Positions 53,219-61,466 of a stretch of 64,000 nucleotides of DNA are shown one piece after another. The DNA comes from Chromatiaceae bacterium. GTDB taxonomy: Bacteria; Pseudomonadota; Gammaproteobacteria; Chromatiales; Chromatiaceae. The stretch spans positions 1 to 64,000 of the forward strand of contig REDK01000118.1 of NCBI GenBank assembly GCA_007693535.1, given 5' to 3'. A model generated the notes under the pieces. The model was given only the letters and a program-made list of their open reading frames with translations, was not told the DNA's origin and did not search any database. The position numbers and the translations under genes are program-made. Position 1 is the stretch's first letter. Each line of letters begins with the position of its first letter.

Positions 53219-53929
53219 ATGTCCTCGAACCCCGTCTGCTTCAGCTTCTTTCGCTATCCGGCGGCCTACAGCCCTGCGGCCTTCGTCTTCATGGGCTTCC
53301 GCCGCCGGTTCATGGATCGCCAGATGCCGCCAGGGCTGATCCGGCTGATGGGCTGTGGCGGCGGCGATGGCTTCTCCATCGTGCCGGACTTCCGCGCCTA
53401 CTGCCTGATGACCAGACTGGACGATCCGGCCGATCAGGCCTGGCTGCGTCGCACCCGCTTCTATCGCGCCATCGCCGGCCCGAGCAGCGAGCAACTGCAC
53501 TTCACGCTGCGCCCGCTCTCTGGTCATGGCACCTGGGACGGCGCACCGGTGTTTACCTATGCCGGCGCTCAGCAACCCGACCAGCCCTTCGTAGTCCTCA
53601 CCCGTGCCCGCGTCACCCCGCGGCACACGGCCGCCTTCTGGCGCAGCGTGCCAGCCATCCGCCGCCATCTGCGCGAGACCCCCGGCTGCCGCTGGCACAT
53701 CGGGTTCGGCGAACACCCGCTGCTGACCCTGGCCACCTTCAGCGTCTGGGAGGATCTAGCCCAGATGCAGGCGTTCGCCTATCGTGGCACCGCGCATCAT
53801 CAGGCCAGCCGCGCCGCGCGCCAGGAGGCCTGGCTCACCGAATCGCTCTTCGTGCGCTTCGCCATCGACGCCATTGAGGGGGACCTCCAGCGCCATCCCC
53901 GTCTGGTCGCCCTGCAGCCCGCGGCCTGA
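53219..53929 (+). CDS. crtA: spheroidene monooxygenase-like protein (CrtA family)
   Basis: A 236-aa protein. The segments RLMGCGGGDGFSIVPDFRAYCLMTRLDD, VVLTRARVTPRHTAAFWRSVPAI, IGFGEHPLLTLATFSVW and EAWLTESLFVRFAI align block for block with Rhodobacter CrtA as I remember it. CrtA introduces keto groups into acyclic carotenoids. Here it is outside any visible crt or bch cluster. The DUF98 and esterase genes are upstream and rarA follows after 23 bases on the same strand. Some CrtA-family members are not carotenoid enzymes, so activity is inferred. Confidence 0.75.
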   Translation: MSSNPVCFSFFRYPAAYSPAAFVFMGFRRRFMDRQMPPGLIRLMGCGGGDGFSIVPDFRAYCLMTRLDDPADQAWLRRTRFYRAIAGPSSEQLHFTLRPLSGHGTWDGAPVFTYAGAQQPDQPFVVLTRARVTPRHTAAFWRSVPAIRRHLRETPGCRWHIGFGEHPLLTLATFSVWEDLAQMQAFAYRGTAHHQASRAARQEAWLTESLFVRFAIDAIEGDLQRHPRLVALQPAA

Positions 53930-53952
53930 GTGCCCACGGTCGGCCCGGTCCG

Positions 53953-55323
53953 ATGCCCGCCCCACCGCCCTCCTTACCGCCGCTCGCCGAGCGCATGCGC
54001 CCGCGCTGCCTCGACGACCTGATCGGCCAGGGTCACCTGCTCGCCCCGGGCCAACCCCTGCGCCATGCTTTCGCCAACGGGCACCTGCATTCGCTGATCC
54101 TGTGGGGGCCGCCTGGCAGCGGTAAGACCACCCTGGCGCGGTTGCTGGCCGCGCAGACCGAGGCCAGCTTCATCCGCCTCTCGGCGGTCCTGGCCGGGGT
54201 GCGCGAGGTGCGCGCGGCGGTGGCCGCCGCTCAGATCCAGCGCGCTCAGTCTGGGCGCCCTCAGTCTGGGCGCGGTACGATCCTGTTCATCGACGAGGTC
54301 CACCGCTTCAACAAGGCCCAGCAGGACGCCCTCCTGCCCCACGTGGAAGACGGCACCCTGGTGTTCATCGGCGCCACCACCGAGAACCCCTCCTTCGAAC
54401 TCAACAACGCCCTGCTCTCGCGCGCCCGGGTCTATGTCCTGCAGCCCCTGACCCCGGCCGAACTGGAACAGGTCATCGACCGCGCAATGGCCGCTTCCGG
54501 CCCGGGTCTGGGCGGGCAGGGCCTCGCCATCGCCCCAGCCGCCCGCGTGCTGCTGGCGGCGGCCGCCGATGGCGACGCGCGCCAGGCGCTGAACCTCTTG
54601 GAGCTGGCGGCAGACCTGGCCGGCACCGCCACCGCCGAGACGAACGGATGCATCACCGAGGCCATCGCCGCGCAGGTCGCCGGCAGCGGCCTGCGGCGCT
54701 TCGACAAGGGCGGCGATGCCTTCTACGATCAGATCTCGGCCCTGCACAAGGCGGTGCGCGGCTCCGCCCCGGATGCCGCGCTGTACTGGCTGGCGCGGTT
54801 GCTCGATGGCGGTTGCGACCCGCGCTACGTCGCCCGGCGCCTGGTGCGTATGGCCAGCGAGGACATTGGCAACGCCGATCCGCGCGCCCTCACCCTGACC
54901 CTGGAGGCCTGGGACTGCCAACAGCGCCTGGGCGCCCCGGAAGGTGAACTGGCCCTGGCTCAGGCGGCGGTCTATCTCGCCTGTGCGGCCAAGAGCAATG
55001 CCGTCTACCTGGCCTGGAACGCCGCCCGCGAGGACGCTCGCCGGCTCGGCTCGCTAGCGGTCCCGCTGCATCTGCGCAATGCCCCGACCCGGCTGCTGCA
55101 GGAACTCGGTCACGGGCGCGCATACCGCTACCCCCATGACGAGCCGGACGGCTATGCCGCCGGCGTCGGCTACTTCCCGGACGGCATGCGTCCGCGCCGC
55201 TATTATCGGCCGGTGACGCGCGGACTGGAGATCCGCATCGCCGAGAAGCTCCAACAGCTGCGCCAGCGCGACGATGCCGCCGCCGGCGACGAGCCCCCGG
55301 CCACGGCCACGGCGGCCGACTGA
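53953..55323 (+). CDS. rarA: replication-associated recombination protein A
   Basis: AAA+ clamp-loader-like ATPase acting at stalled forks (RarA/MgsA). The 456-aa protein has Walker A GPPGSGKT (52-59), Walker [11 protein letters not shown], sensor [17 protein letters not shown], and C-terminal domain motifs [20 protein letters not shown] and GYFPDGM. A small in-frame tandem duplication (CAGTCTGGGCGC twice, near 54247-54272) encodes extra QSGRPQSGR residues just before Walker B. It normally follows lolA. Confidence 0.96.
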   Translation: MPAPPPSLPPLAERMRPRCLDDLIGQGHLLAPGQPLRHAFANGHLHSLILWGPPGSGKTTLARLLAAQTEASFIRLSAVLAGVREVRAAVAAAQIQRAQSGRPQSGRGTILFIDEVHRFNKAQQDALLPHVEDGTLVFIGATTENPSFELNNALLSRARVYVLQPLTPAELEQVIDRAMAASGPGLGGQGLAIAPAARVLLAAAADGDARQALNLLELAADLAGTATAETNGCITEAIAAQVAGSGLRRFDKGGDAFYDQISALHKAVRGSAPDAALYWLARLLDGGCDPRYVARRLVRMASEDIGNADPRALTLTLEAWDCQQRLGAPEGELALAQAAVYLACAAKSNAVYLAWNAAREDARRLGSLAVPLHLRNAPTRLLQELGHGRAYRYPHDEPDGYAAGVGYFPDGMRPRRYYRPVTRGLEIRIAEKLQQLRQRDDAAAGDEPPATATAAD

Positions 55324-55345
55324 GCCCGGCTGACCAAACAGGGCC

Positions 55346-55672
55346 ATGGCCTGGTTGCTGCTGTTCATTGCCGGCCTGTTCGAATGGGGCTGGCCGGTGG
55401 GGCTGAAGCTCGGCCTGACCGACCGCGGCCTACACTGGGGCTGGATCGGCTTCTCGTTGTTGTGCCTGGCAATGAGCGGCACCCTGCTGCTGCTAGCCCA
55501 GCGCCAGATTCCCATCGGCACCGCCTATGCGGTCTGGACCGGCATCGGTGCCGTTGGCGCCTTCGTGCTCGGCATCTTGCTCTTCGCTGAGGCGGCCACG
55601 CTGAGCCGGTTCCTGTTCGTTGGACTCATCGTCGTCGGCATCGTCGGGCTGCGGCTGAGCAGCGGTCCCTGA
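55346..55672 (+). CDS. gdx: SMR-family guanidinium exporter (Gdx/SugE)
   Basis: Four-span small multidrug resistance transporter, 108 aa. MAWLLLFIAGLFEWGW places the essential Glu at residue 13, and PIGTAYAVWTGIGAVGAFVLGILLF is the Gdx-type signature. Known Gdx proteins export guanidinium. It begins 22 bases after rarA and is probably read through from it; there is no space for a guanidine riboswitch directly upstream. Confidence 0.92.
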   Translation: MAWLLLFIAGLFEWGWPVGLKLGLTDRGLHWGWIGFSLLCLAMSGTLLLLAQRQIPIGTAYAVWTGIGAVGAFVLGILLFAEAATLSRFLFVGLIVVGIVGLRLSSGP

Positions 55673-55721
55673 CGGCCTGGCCCGCGGCACGCGCAACCGC
55701 CGCGGGCAACCCGGTTGCTCG

Positions 55722-56138
55722 CTAGCGGTGATACTGCCCGGCTCGCTCCGGCTGATAGACGATCTCTTGGATGCACACCCGCAGGGTGCCGCCGCCGGGC
55801 TTGGGCCATTCAATCTCGTCGCCCTCGGCAAGCCCCAACAGGGCACTGCCGACCGGGGCCAGGATAGAGATGGTACCGCCGGCAGGATCGACATCCTTGG
55901 GATAGACCAGCGTCAACGAGAACTCATCGTTGGGCGGCGTCGTGAAGCGAAAGCGCACCGTGGAGTTCATTGTCACTACCGTCGGCGGTATCGCCTTGGG
56001 GTCCACGACCTCGGCCCGGGACAACTCCTCCTGCAACGCCGCCTTGCCGGGAAAGCTGCTATCGGGCAGACGCTCGAGCAGTTCGTCGAGCCGCTCGGCA
56101 TCCAGAGAGGAGATCATAATTTTCGGTTTGGTAGTCAC
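55722..56138 (-). CDS. rnk: nucleoside diphosphate kinase regulator Rnk
   Basis: A 138-aa GreA/GreB-fold protein that binds RNA polymerase. TKPKIMISSLDAERLDELLERL near the N-terminus, the short coiled coil, and the C-terminal FKBP-like domain (VVTMNSTVRFRF, FSLTLVYPKDVDPAGGTISILAPVGSALLGLAEGDEIEWP) match Rnk. GTG 56138 is preferred because the N-terminal KPKIMISSLDAERL then fits the family and GAGG lies six bases upstream. Confidence 0.92.
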   Translation of the reverse strand: MTTKPKIMISSLDAERLDELLERLPDSSFPGKAALQEELSRAEVVDPKAIPPTVVTMNSTVRFRFTTPPNDEFSLTLVYPKDVDPAGGTISILAPVGSALLGLAEGDEIEWPKPGGGTLRVCIQEIVYQPERAGQYHR

Positions 56139-56401
56139 TGCTGGCCTCTGGCACCCGCAACCGGGCACCCATTCCATCGTGGTGGTTGAATGAGAGGACC
56201 GCCGCGCGGCCATCAGGGCCAGCGTCGGGGCGGCGTCAGGGGCGCCATGCAAGACAGGCCCCACGGCCAACACTGGCTGCCCACCGCCAACGCCCAGGGC
56301 CACTCGGGCCCGTCGGCGTGATCGGACCGGCTGTGGAGCCGGGTGCACGGCATCGGCCGGCCTGGGCCGTGCCGGACTGGCTCCGGCCCTGGCGATCCCG
56401 C

Positions 56402-56599
56402 TCAGCCCTTGCGGTAGCGCTCGGCCTCGTCCTCGGACAGGGTCCGCGCCTCCTCCTCGAGCATGATCGGGATATCGTCGCGAACTGGATAGGCAAGCCG
56501 AGCGGCCACCGAGACCAGTTCGCCGGCGGCCTTGTCGTAGATCAGTGGGCCCTTGGTCACCGGGCAGACCAGGACCTCCAGCAGGCGTTTGTCCAGCAT
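56402..56599 (-). CDS. Trm112/YcaR-family small zinc-ribbon-like protein
   Basis: A 65-aa protein: [50 protein letters not shown]. This is the UPF0434/Trm112 family, whose bacterial members have no settled role; eukaryotic Trm112 activates methyltransferases. Only one Cys of the metal site is kept. GGAG lies shortly upstream of ATG 56599. Bases 56139-56401 upstream of rnk show no gene. Confidence 0.9.
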   Translation of the reverse strand: MLDKRLLEVLVCPVTKGPLIYDKAAGELVSVAARLAYPVRDDIPIMLEEEARTLSEDEAERYRKG

Positions 56600-56998
56600 C
56601 GGCTGTCTCCAATAGAACGAAGAATGTGCAGCAGGGCAAGCGGATCGGCCCCGCTCGATCGGCACCCGATCGGCACCGCGGGGCGGCCGTTATTGACCGG
56701 GACATTGCGGCATTCTAGCCCGAGCCGACCGCCCGATGTCGCATGCTTGCACACCGAGCGTGCCCGCCGCTCGCACCCGGCCTACCGGCCCTGTATGTCC
56801 ACCCCTGCAGGGCATCCGGGCCGCCGATGGCAGCGATCGCCTCTCCGATGAACAAATCCGCCACGCCGTCGAATACAGGCTGGCAGCAGCACGCCACCTG
56901 AGAGGCGACCGGCGCCGGATGCCCCGGATGCCGGCGATTAGGGAAACCCTGCAATATCCTGCAGTACCCGCCAGAACGGCACCGACCTCCAGCGGCGC
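56600..56998. other. 399-base gap downstream of oxyR without recognised gene
   Basis: Frames on both strands are open here, but none has a family resemblance. The region should hold the oxyR 3' end and the promoter of the Trm112-like gene. A CTGCA-ATATC-CTGCAG near-palindrome near 56950-56965 is the only notable structure. Confidence 0.3.
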
Positions 56999-57934
56999 TC
57001 AGCCAGTGCTGGCCGTCGCACTCAAGGGCCGCACACTCGCCGGCAGATGCGCATGGAGCACCGCGGCAACGGCCTGCAAGGCCGCCTGCCGCGGAAAGCT
57101 CCGCCGCCAGACCAGCGCAATGCGCCGATAGGCGGCAGCCAGGTGCAGCGGGCGGATGACGACGGTGCTGTCGCCAAGCATCCCGACGCGGATCGCCAGG
57201 GCCGGGACCAGGGTGCAGCCGAAGCCGGCCGCCACCAGTTGCAGCAGGGTCTCCAGGCTGGCCGCGCGCAGGTCGGCCATCTCGCCGTCGCGCGGGCGCT
57301 CGGCCAGCCGGCACACCTCCATGACCTGATGACTCAGGCAATGCCCCTCGGAGAGCAGTAACAGGTCGATACTGGCCAGGTCGGCCTCGCTGATCTCGGC
57401 CTTGTCGGCCAGCGGGTGCGCGCGGGGATGGGCGAGCCAGAACGGCTCGTCGAACAGGGGCAGACTGGTCAGTTCCGGTTCCGGCACCGGGGTGGCCAGC
57501 AACGCCGCGTCCAATTCGTGAGCCAGCAGGCGCCGCAGCAGGGCATCGGTCATCTCCTCGATCAGCACCAGCTTCAGCTGCGGATAGCGCTCGCGCAGCG
57601 GCACCAGGATCAGCGGCATCAGGTAGGGGCTCAGGGTGGGGATGGCGCCGAGGCGCAAGGGCCCGGCCAACGGGTCCTGATGGGCGCGCGCGACCTGCTC
57701 GATGGCATTGGCCTGCTCCATCAGCAACCGCGCATGCTGGAGGATCAGCCGGCCGATCGTGGTGACCTCCACCGCGCGGTTGCCGCGCTCGAACAAGATC
57801 ACCCCCAGTTCCTGCTCCAGCTTCTTGATCTGACCGCTCAAGGTCGGCTGGCTGACGAAACAACGCTCGGCGGCCCGCCCGAAATGGCGGGTCTCGGCAA
57901 CGGCGAGGATATATTGCAGTTCACGCAGATTCAT
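56999..57934 (-). CDS. oxyR: hydrogen peroxide-sensing LysR-type regulator OxyR
   Basis: Peroxide-responsive activator, 311 aa. The N-terminal winged HTH reads MNLRELQYILAVAETRHFGRAAERCFVSQPTLSGQIKKLE. The redox pair sits in SEGHCLSHQVMEVC, with Cys199 and Cys208, the same numbers as in E. coli, so the disulfide switch should be conserved. The start ATG 57934 is family-typical. It is divergent from the low-molecular-weight phosphatase gene, with a 135-base shared upstream region. No catalase or peroxiredoxin gene lies in the window. Confidence 0.95.
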   Translation of the reverse strand: MNLRELQYILAVAETRHFGRAAERCFVSQPTLSGQIKKLEQELGVILFERGNRAVEVTTIGRLILQHARLLMEQANAIEQVARAHQDPLAGPLRLGAIPTLSPYLMPLILVPLRERYPQLKLVLIEEMTDALLRRLLAHELDAALLATPVPEPELTSLPLFDEPFWLAHPRAHPLADKAEISEADLASIDLLLLSEGHCLSHQVMEVCRLAERPRDGEMADLRAASLETLLQLVAAGFGCTLVPALAIRVGMLGDSTVVIRPLHLAAAYRRIALVWRRSFPRQAALQAVAAVLHAHLPASVRPLSATASTG

Positions 57935-58069
57935 CCGAGCATGATGCGCGCGCGGCGGGCCGCTGTCAGCCCAGGGACAGCAAGGAGCCGCTGGGAGACG
58001 CAGCAGCCGGCCCGCCTTTGGTAGACTCCCGGCCTTGGTAAAGGCTGCAGGGCCGCGGGCCCGTAAACC

Positions 58070-58585
58070 ATGATGAACGACACATCCGACGTCGGGGTCT
58101 CCAAGGTGCGGATCCTCTTTGTCTGCATGGGCAATATCTGTCGTTCGCCCACTGCTCAGGGGGTATTTCGCAAGCTGGTGCAGGAGGCCGGGCTGGCTGG
58201 GCAGATCGAGAGCGATTCCGCCGGCACCCACGCCTACCACGTGGGCGAGCCACCCGACCCGCGCGCGCAACAGACCGCGCAGCGCCGTGGCATCGATCTC
58301 AGCGATCTGCGCGCCCGCCGCGCGGGGGCCGCGGACTTTGCCCGCTTCGACTATATCCTGGCCATGGATCAGGACAACTATCACGCCCTGTCCGCAATCT
58401 GCCCCGCAGGCCTGGAACCGCGCCTGTCGCTGCTGCTCGACCATGCCCCGCAGGTGCGCACCCGCGAGGTCCCGGATCCTTACTACGGCGGTCCCAGCGG
58501 CTTCGATGCCGTGTTCGATCTGGTCGAGGAGGCCGCCCGCGGCCTACTCGCGGACATCCAACGCCGTCATCTCGGGAGGTCCTAG
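58070..58585 (+). CDS. low molecular weight protein-tyrosine phosphatase
   Basis: A 171-aa cytosolic phosphatase. The P-loop CMGNICRS gives nucleophile Cys19 and Arg25 (C-x5-R), and the general-acid loop is DPYYGG. An in-frame GTG lies nearer the core, at VSKVRILFVCMG, so the true N-terminus could be about nine residues shorter. In proteobacteria such enzymes often control exopolysaccharide kinases or arsenate reduction; context does not decide. After the stop, CCGACCGG-GGCA-CCGGTCGG forms a strong hairpin. Confidence 0.93.
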   Translation: MMNDTSDVGVSKVRILFVCMGNICRSPTAQGVFRKLVQEAGLAGQIESDSAGTHAYHVGEPPDPRAQQTAQRRGIDLSDLRARRAGAADFARFDYILAMDQDNYHALSAICPAGLEPRLSLLLDHAPQVRTREVPDPYYGGPSGFDAVFDLVEEAARGLLADIQRRHLGRS

Positions 58586-58704
58586 ATCGCACTCGCAACG
58601 CCGACCGGGGCACCGGTCGGCATCCTGGCCCGTACTGACGGCGGCGGGTGCCGCCGCGCGTACTCGAGCAACCGGGATCGCGGTGATTCCTGCACCGCCC
58701 CTGC

Positions 58705-59328
58705 TTACCCCGTTTGTAAAGCCGTCAGCAGCGCCCGATAGTGGACCCAGTCGAACGCCGGCCCGGGATCGGTCTTGCGCCCCGGGGCGATATCGCTGTG
58801 CCCCACGATACGGCCGGATTCGATGGCCGGATACTGCGAGCGGATCTGTTGCGTGACCCGCGCCAGGCAGCGATATTGCTCGGCAGTGAAGGGGATCTGA
58901 TCGGCCCCTTCCAGCTCGATGCCGATGGAGAAATCATTGCAGGCGGTCCGCCCGGCAAAGCACGATTGGCCAGCATGCCAGGCACGCCGGCTCAGGGGCA
59001 CGAATTGGATCAACTCTCCAGCGCGGCGGATCAGTAAGTGCGCCGAGACCCGCAGCCCGGCAATCGCCGCGAAATAACGGTGGGCACTCGGGTCCAGCCG
59101 GTTCAGAAACAGATCCTCGATCCAGCGGTCGCCGAACTGCCCAGGCGGCAGGCTGATGTTGTGAATTACCAGCAGATCGACCTCCATCCCAGCCGGTCGC
59201 GCGTCCTGATTGGGCGACGGCAACCGGTCAGCGCCCGACAGCCAGTCGCGGTCAGCGACGACGGCATCGTCCCCGTTCGGCGGTGCGTGAGCGACCGCGG
59301 GTGCGCGGTCGCGGTCAGCCCTGCTCAC
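58705..59328 (-). CDS. ampD: N-acetylmuramyl-L-alanine amidase AmpD, cytosolic
   Basis: Zinc amidase that cleaves anhydro-muropeptides during peptidoglycan recycling. The domain is complete: LPSPNQDARPAGMEVDLLVIHNISLPPG, VSAHLLIRRAGELIQFVPL and GHSDIAPGRKTDPGPAFDW, carrying the His, His and Asp zinc ligands. I chose GTG 59328 (207 aa) because GGGAGG lies five bases before it; the frame is open to 59409. The N-terminal 35 or so residues before the domain are variable. It faces the phosphatase gene convergently. Confidence 0.9.
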   Translation of the reverse strand: MSRADRDRAPAVAHAPPNGDDAVVADRDWLSGADRLPSPNQDARPAGMEVDLLVIHNISLPPGQFGDRWIEDLFLNRLDPSAHRYFAAIAGLRVSAHLLIRRAGELIQFVPLSRRAWHAGQSCFAGRTACNDFSIGIELEGADQIPFTAEQYRCLARVTQQIRSQYPAIESGRIVGHSDIAPGRKTDPGPAFDWVHYRALLTALQTG

Positions 59329-59795
59329 CGCTGCCTCCCGCACCGGTTGCGTGCACGAGACGACGCCCCGGTGGCAGGGACGCAATTCGCTTGTAGACTC
59401 GAATCGCAAACCGTGTTTGAGCCTTGGTGCGGTGACAATATCATGGCAGCAGCAGTCAGGGAGGGTGGGAGGAAATGGACAGAAATCGCCTTAGCAAGGG
59501 CGCATCCGCGCGCGCAGGCGGTCGTCAGCGGCATCTGCCGGCGGCATCTGCTGGCGCAAAAGCGACTGCAGCGCCGCAGCGAGCGCCCGCGAGGCGAACA
59601 AGGGCACACAGCGCTATCGGGACACAACTGGCCTGGCGCCGCCATGCCTGGGCGGCTGGTCCGCGAGATCATTGCCATGCTCACTGCAGGGGCGCGACGA
59701 GGTGCCGGCAGCGATCTACGCCTGGACCGGTTGTCGCTTGCCGCTGCTAGTGCGCACAATGGGGTGGTTCCGCCCGTCAACCGCGAGCCACTGCC
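59329..59795. other. 467-base gap between ampD and dnaB
   Basis: The divergent upstream regions of ampD and dnaB. It contains a terminus-like segment of MITE family 2 (59478-59493). A short frame starting MDRNRLSKGASARAG at 59475 is the translation of that repeat end and is not counted as a gene. rplI, the usual neighbour upstream of dnaB, is absent. Confidence 0.4.
59478..59493. repeat. solo end of MITE-like family 2
   Basis: GACAGAAATCGCCTTA matches the reverse complement of the left end of copy A (GACAGAAATCGCCTAA) at 15 of 16 bases and ends in TTA like the right ends. The rest of the element is not visible on either side, so this is probably a deletion remnant or a solo terminus. Confidence 0.5.
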
Positions 59796-61466
59796 TTGGA
59801 TCCCGAGCGACCTGCCACCGACCCGGCCGAACCAGATCCCGATTCCGAATCTGATTCCGCCCCAGACGCCCAACCAGGGTCCGAGTCGGCTGCCACACCC
59901 ACCCCGGCTCCCCCGCCAGCTACCCGCCGTGCGCCGCGCCGCGGTGACGGCCGCGCGACACCTGCGCAGGCAACTAGCACCGCTGCTGCCGACACCGGCG
60001 CCGCTGGAGCAGCTACCGAGCCGCCGACCGCCGACCCGCTCGCCACGGCCCTGGCCGCCCCGTTCCAGGAGGCACCGGAAACGGCACTGGACCCGGCCTT
60101 TGCTGGCATGCGGGTCCCGCCGCACAACCTGCACGCCGAGCAGGCCCTGCTCGGCGCGCTGATGCTGGAGAACAGCACCTGGGAGCAGATCGCCGACAAG
60201 GTCCGTGAGGAGGACTTCTACCGCCGCGAGCATCAGTTGATCTTCCGCGCCATCGCGGTGCTGGCCGAGCACGACCAGCCCTGCGATGTCGTCACCCTAG
60301 CCGAGACCCTGGAGAAGCGCCGGCTGCTGGACGAGATCGGCGGCCTGCCCTATCTGGCCGAGATCGACCGCAATACCGCCTCCGCCGCCAATGCCGTGCA
60401 CTATGCTCGCATCGTGCGGTTCAATTCGGTGCTGCGGCAACTGGTGCGGGCCGGGACCCGGATCGCCGACCTGGCCTTCGACACCCGCGGCCGCCAGGAG
60501 GCGGAGATCCTCGACGCCGCCGAGGCGCTGGTCTTCAAGATCGCCGAACAGCTCAGTCGTGGCGGCGGTTTCCGCTCCATCGAGGAACTGCTGGCCATCG
60601 CCGTCGGCAAGATCGACGAGCTGTTCCATCGCGACGAGCCCATCACCGGGCTGCCGACCGGATTCATCGACCTGGACGAGAAGACCTCCGGGCTGCAGCC
60701 GGCGGACCTGATCATCGTGGCCGGACGGCCGTCGATGGGCAAGACCAGCCTGGCGATGAACATGGCCGAGAACGTCGCCATCCGCACTGGCAAGGGGGTG
60801 GCCATCTTCAGCATGGAGATGCCGGGAGACTCGCTCGCCATGCGCATGATGTCCTCGCTCGGCCAGATCGATCAGCACCGGGTGCGCACCGGCAAGCTCA
60901 CTGACGAGGACTGGCCGCGGCTGACCTCGGCGGTGACCATGCTGTCGCAGGCACCGATGTATATCGACGACACCCCGGCCCTGTCGCCAACCGAATTGCG
61001 CGCCCGGGTACGCCGCCTGCAGCGCGACCTCAAACGCCAGGAGAAGGCACTGGGCCTGGTCGTGGTCGATTACCTGCAATTGATGCAGGCCCCCAGCGAC
61101 AGCGAGAACCGCGCGACCGAGATCTCGGCGATCTCGCGCGCGCTGAAGTCGCTGGCCAAGGAACTCGCGGTGCCGGTGATCGCGCTGTCGCAGCTCAACC
61201 GCAGCCTGGAAAGCCGCCCGAACAAGCGGCCGGTGATGTCGGACCTGCGCGAATCCGGCGCCATCGAACAGGACGCCGACCTGATCGTCTTCATCTATCG
61301 CGATGAGGTCTATCATGAGGACAGCCCGGACAAGGGCGTCGCCGAGATCATCATCGCCAAGCAGCGCAACGGCCCGATCGGGACCGTGCGGCTCGCCTTC
61401 CTCGGCAAGTACACCAAGTTCGAGAACCTGGCCAGCGATCTCTATGGCGACCTCGGCTACACCTGA
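59796..61466 (+). CDS. dnaB: replicative DNA helicase DnaB
   Basis: Hexameric 5'-to-3' helicase of the replication fork. The RecA-like core has Walker A GRPSMGKT, then FSMEMPGDSLAMRMMS, LVVVDYLQLMQ (Walker B) and SDLRESGAIEQDADLI. The N-terminal primase-binding domain starts at MRVPPHNLHAEQALLGALM. About 100 low-complexity Asp/Ala/Pro/Thr-rich residues precede that Met if the TTG at 59796 is used. An in-frame TAG at 59748 and the lack of any ATG or GTG between them make TTG 59796 the first usable codon. ATG 60105 would give a normal-length protein but lacks a clear ribosome binding site. Start uncertain. Confidence 0.95.
   Translation: MDPERPATDPAEPDPDSESDSAPDAQPGSESAATPTPAPPPATRRAPRRGDGRATPAQATSTAAADTGAAGAATEPPTADPLATALAAPFQEAPETALDPAFAGMRVPPHNLHAEQALLGALMLENSTWEQIADKVREEDFYRREHQLIFRAIAVLAEHDQPCDVVTLAETLEKRRLLDEIGGLPYLAEIDRNTASAANAVHYARIVRFNSVLRQLVRAGTRIADLAFDTRGRQEAEILDAAEALVFKIAEQLSRGGGFRSIEELLAIAVGKIDELFHRDEPITGLPTGFIDLDEKTSGLQPADLIIVAGRPSMGKTSLAMNMAENVAIRTGKGVAIFSMEMPGDSLAMRMMSSLGQIDQHRVRTGKLTDEDWPRLTSAVTMLSQAPMYIDDTPALSPTELRARVRRLQRDLKRQEKALGLVVVDYLQLMQAPSDSENRATEISAISRALKSLAKELAVPVIALSQLNRSLESRPNKRPVMSDLRESGAIEQDADLIVFIYRDEVYHEDSPDKGVAEIIIAKQRNGPIGTVRLAFLGKYTKFENLASDLYGDLGYT

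Noticed and set aside
55722-56705. 327-codon reading with a long N-terminal extension of rnk
   Set aside because: The extension crosses the Trm112-like gene and has no similarity; the GTG at 56138 gives the family length with a good ribosome binding site.
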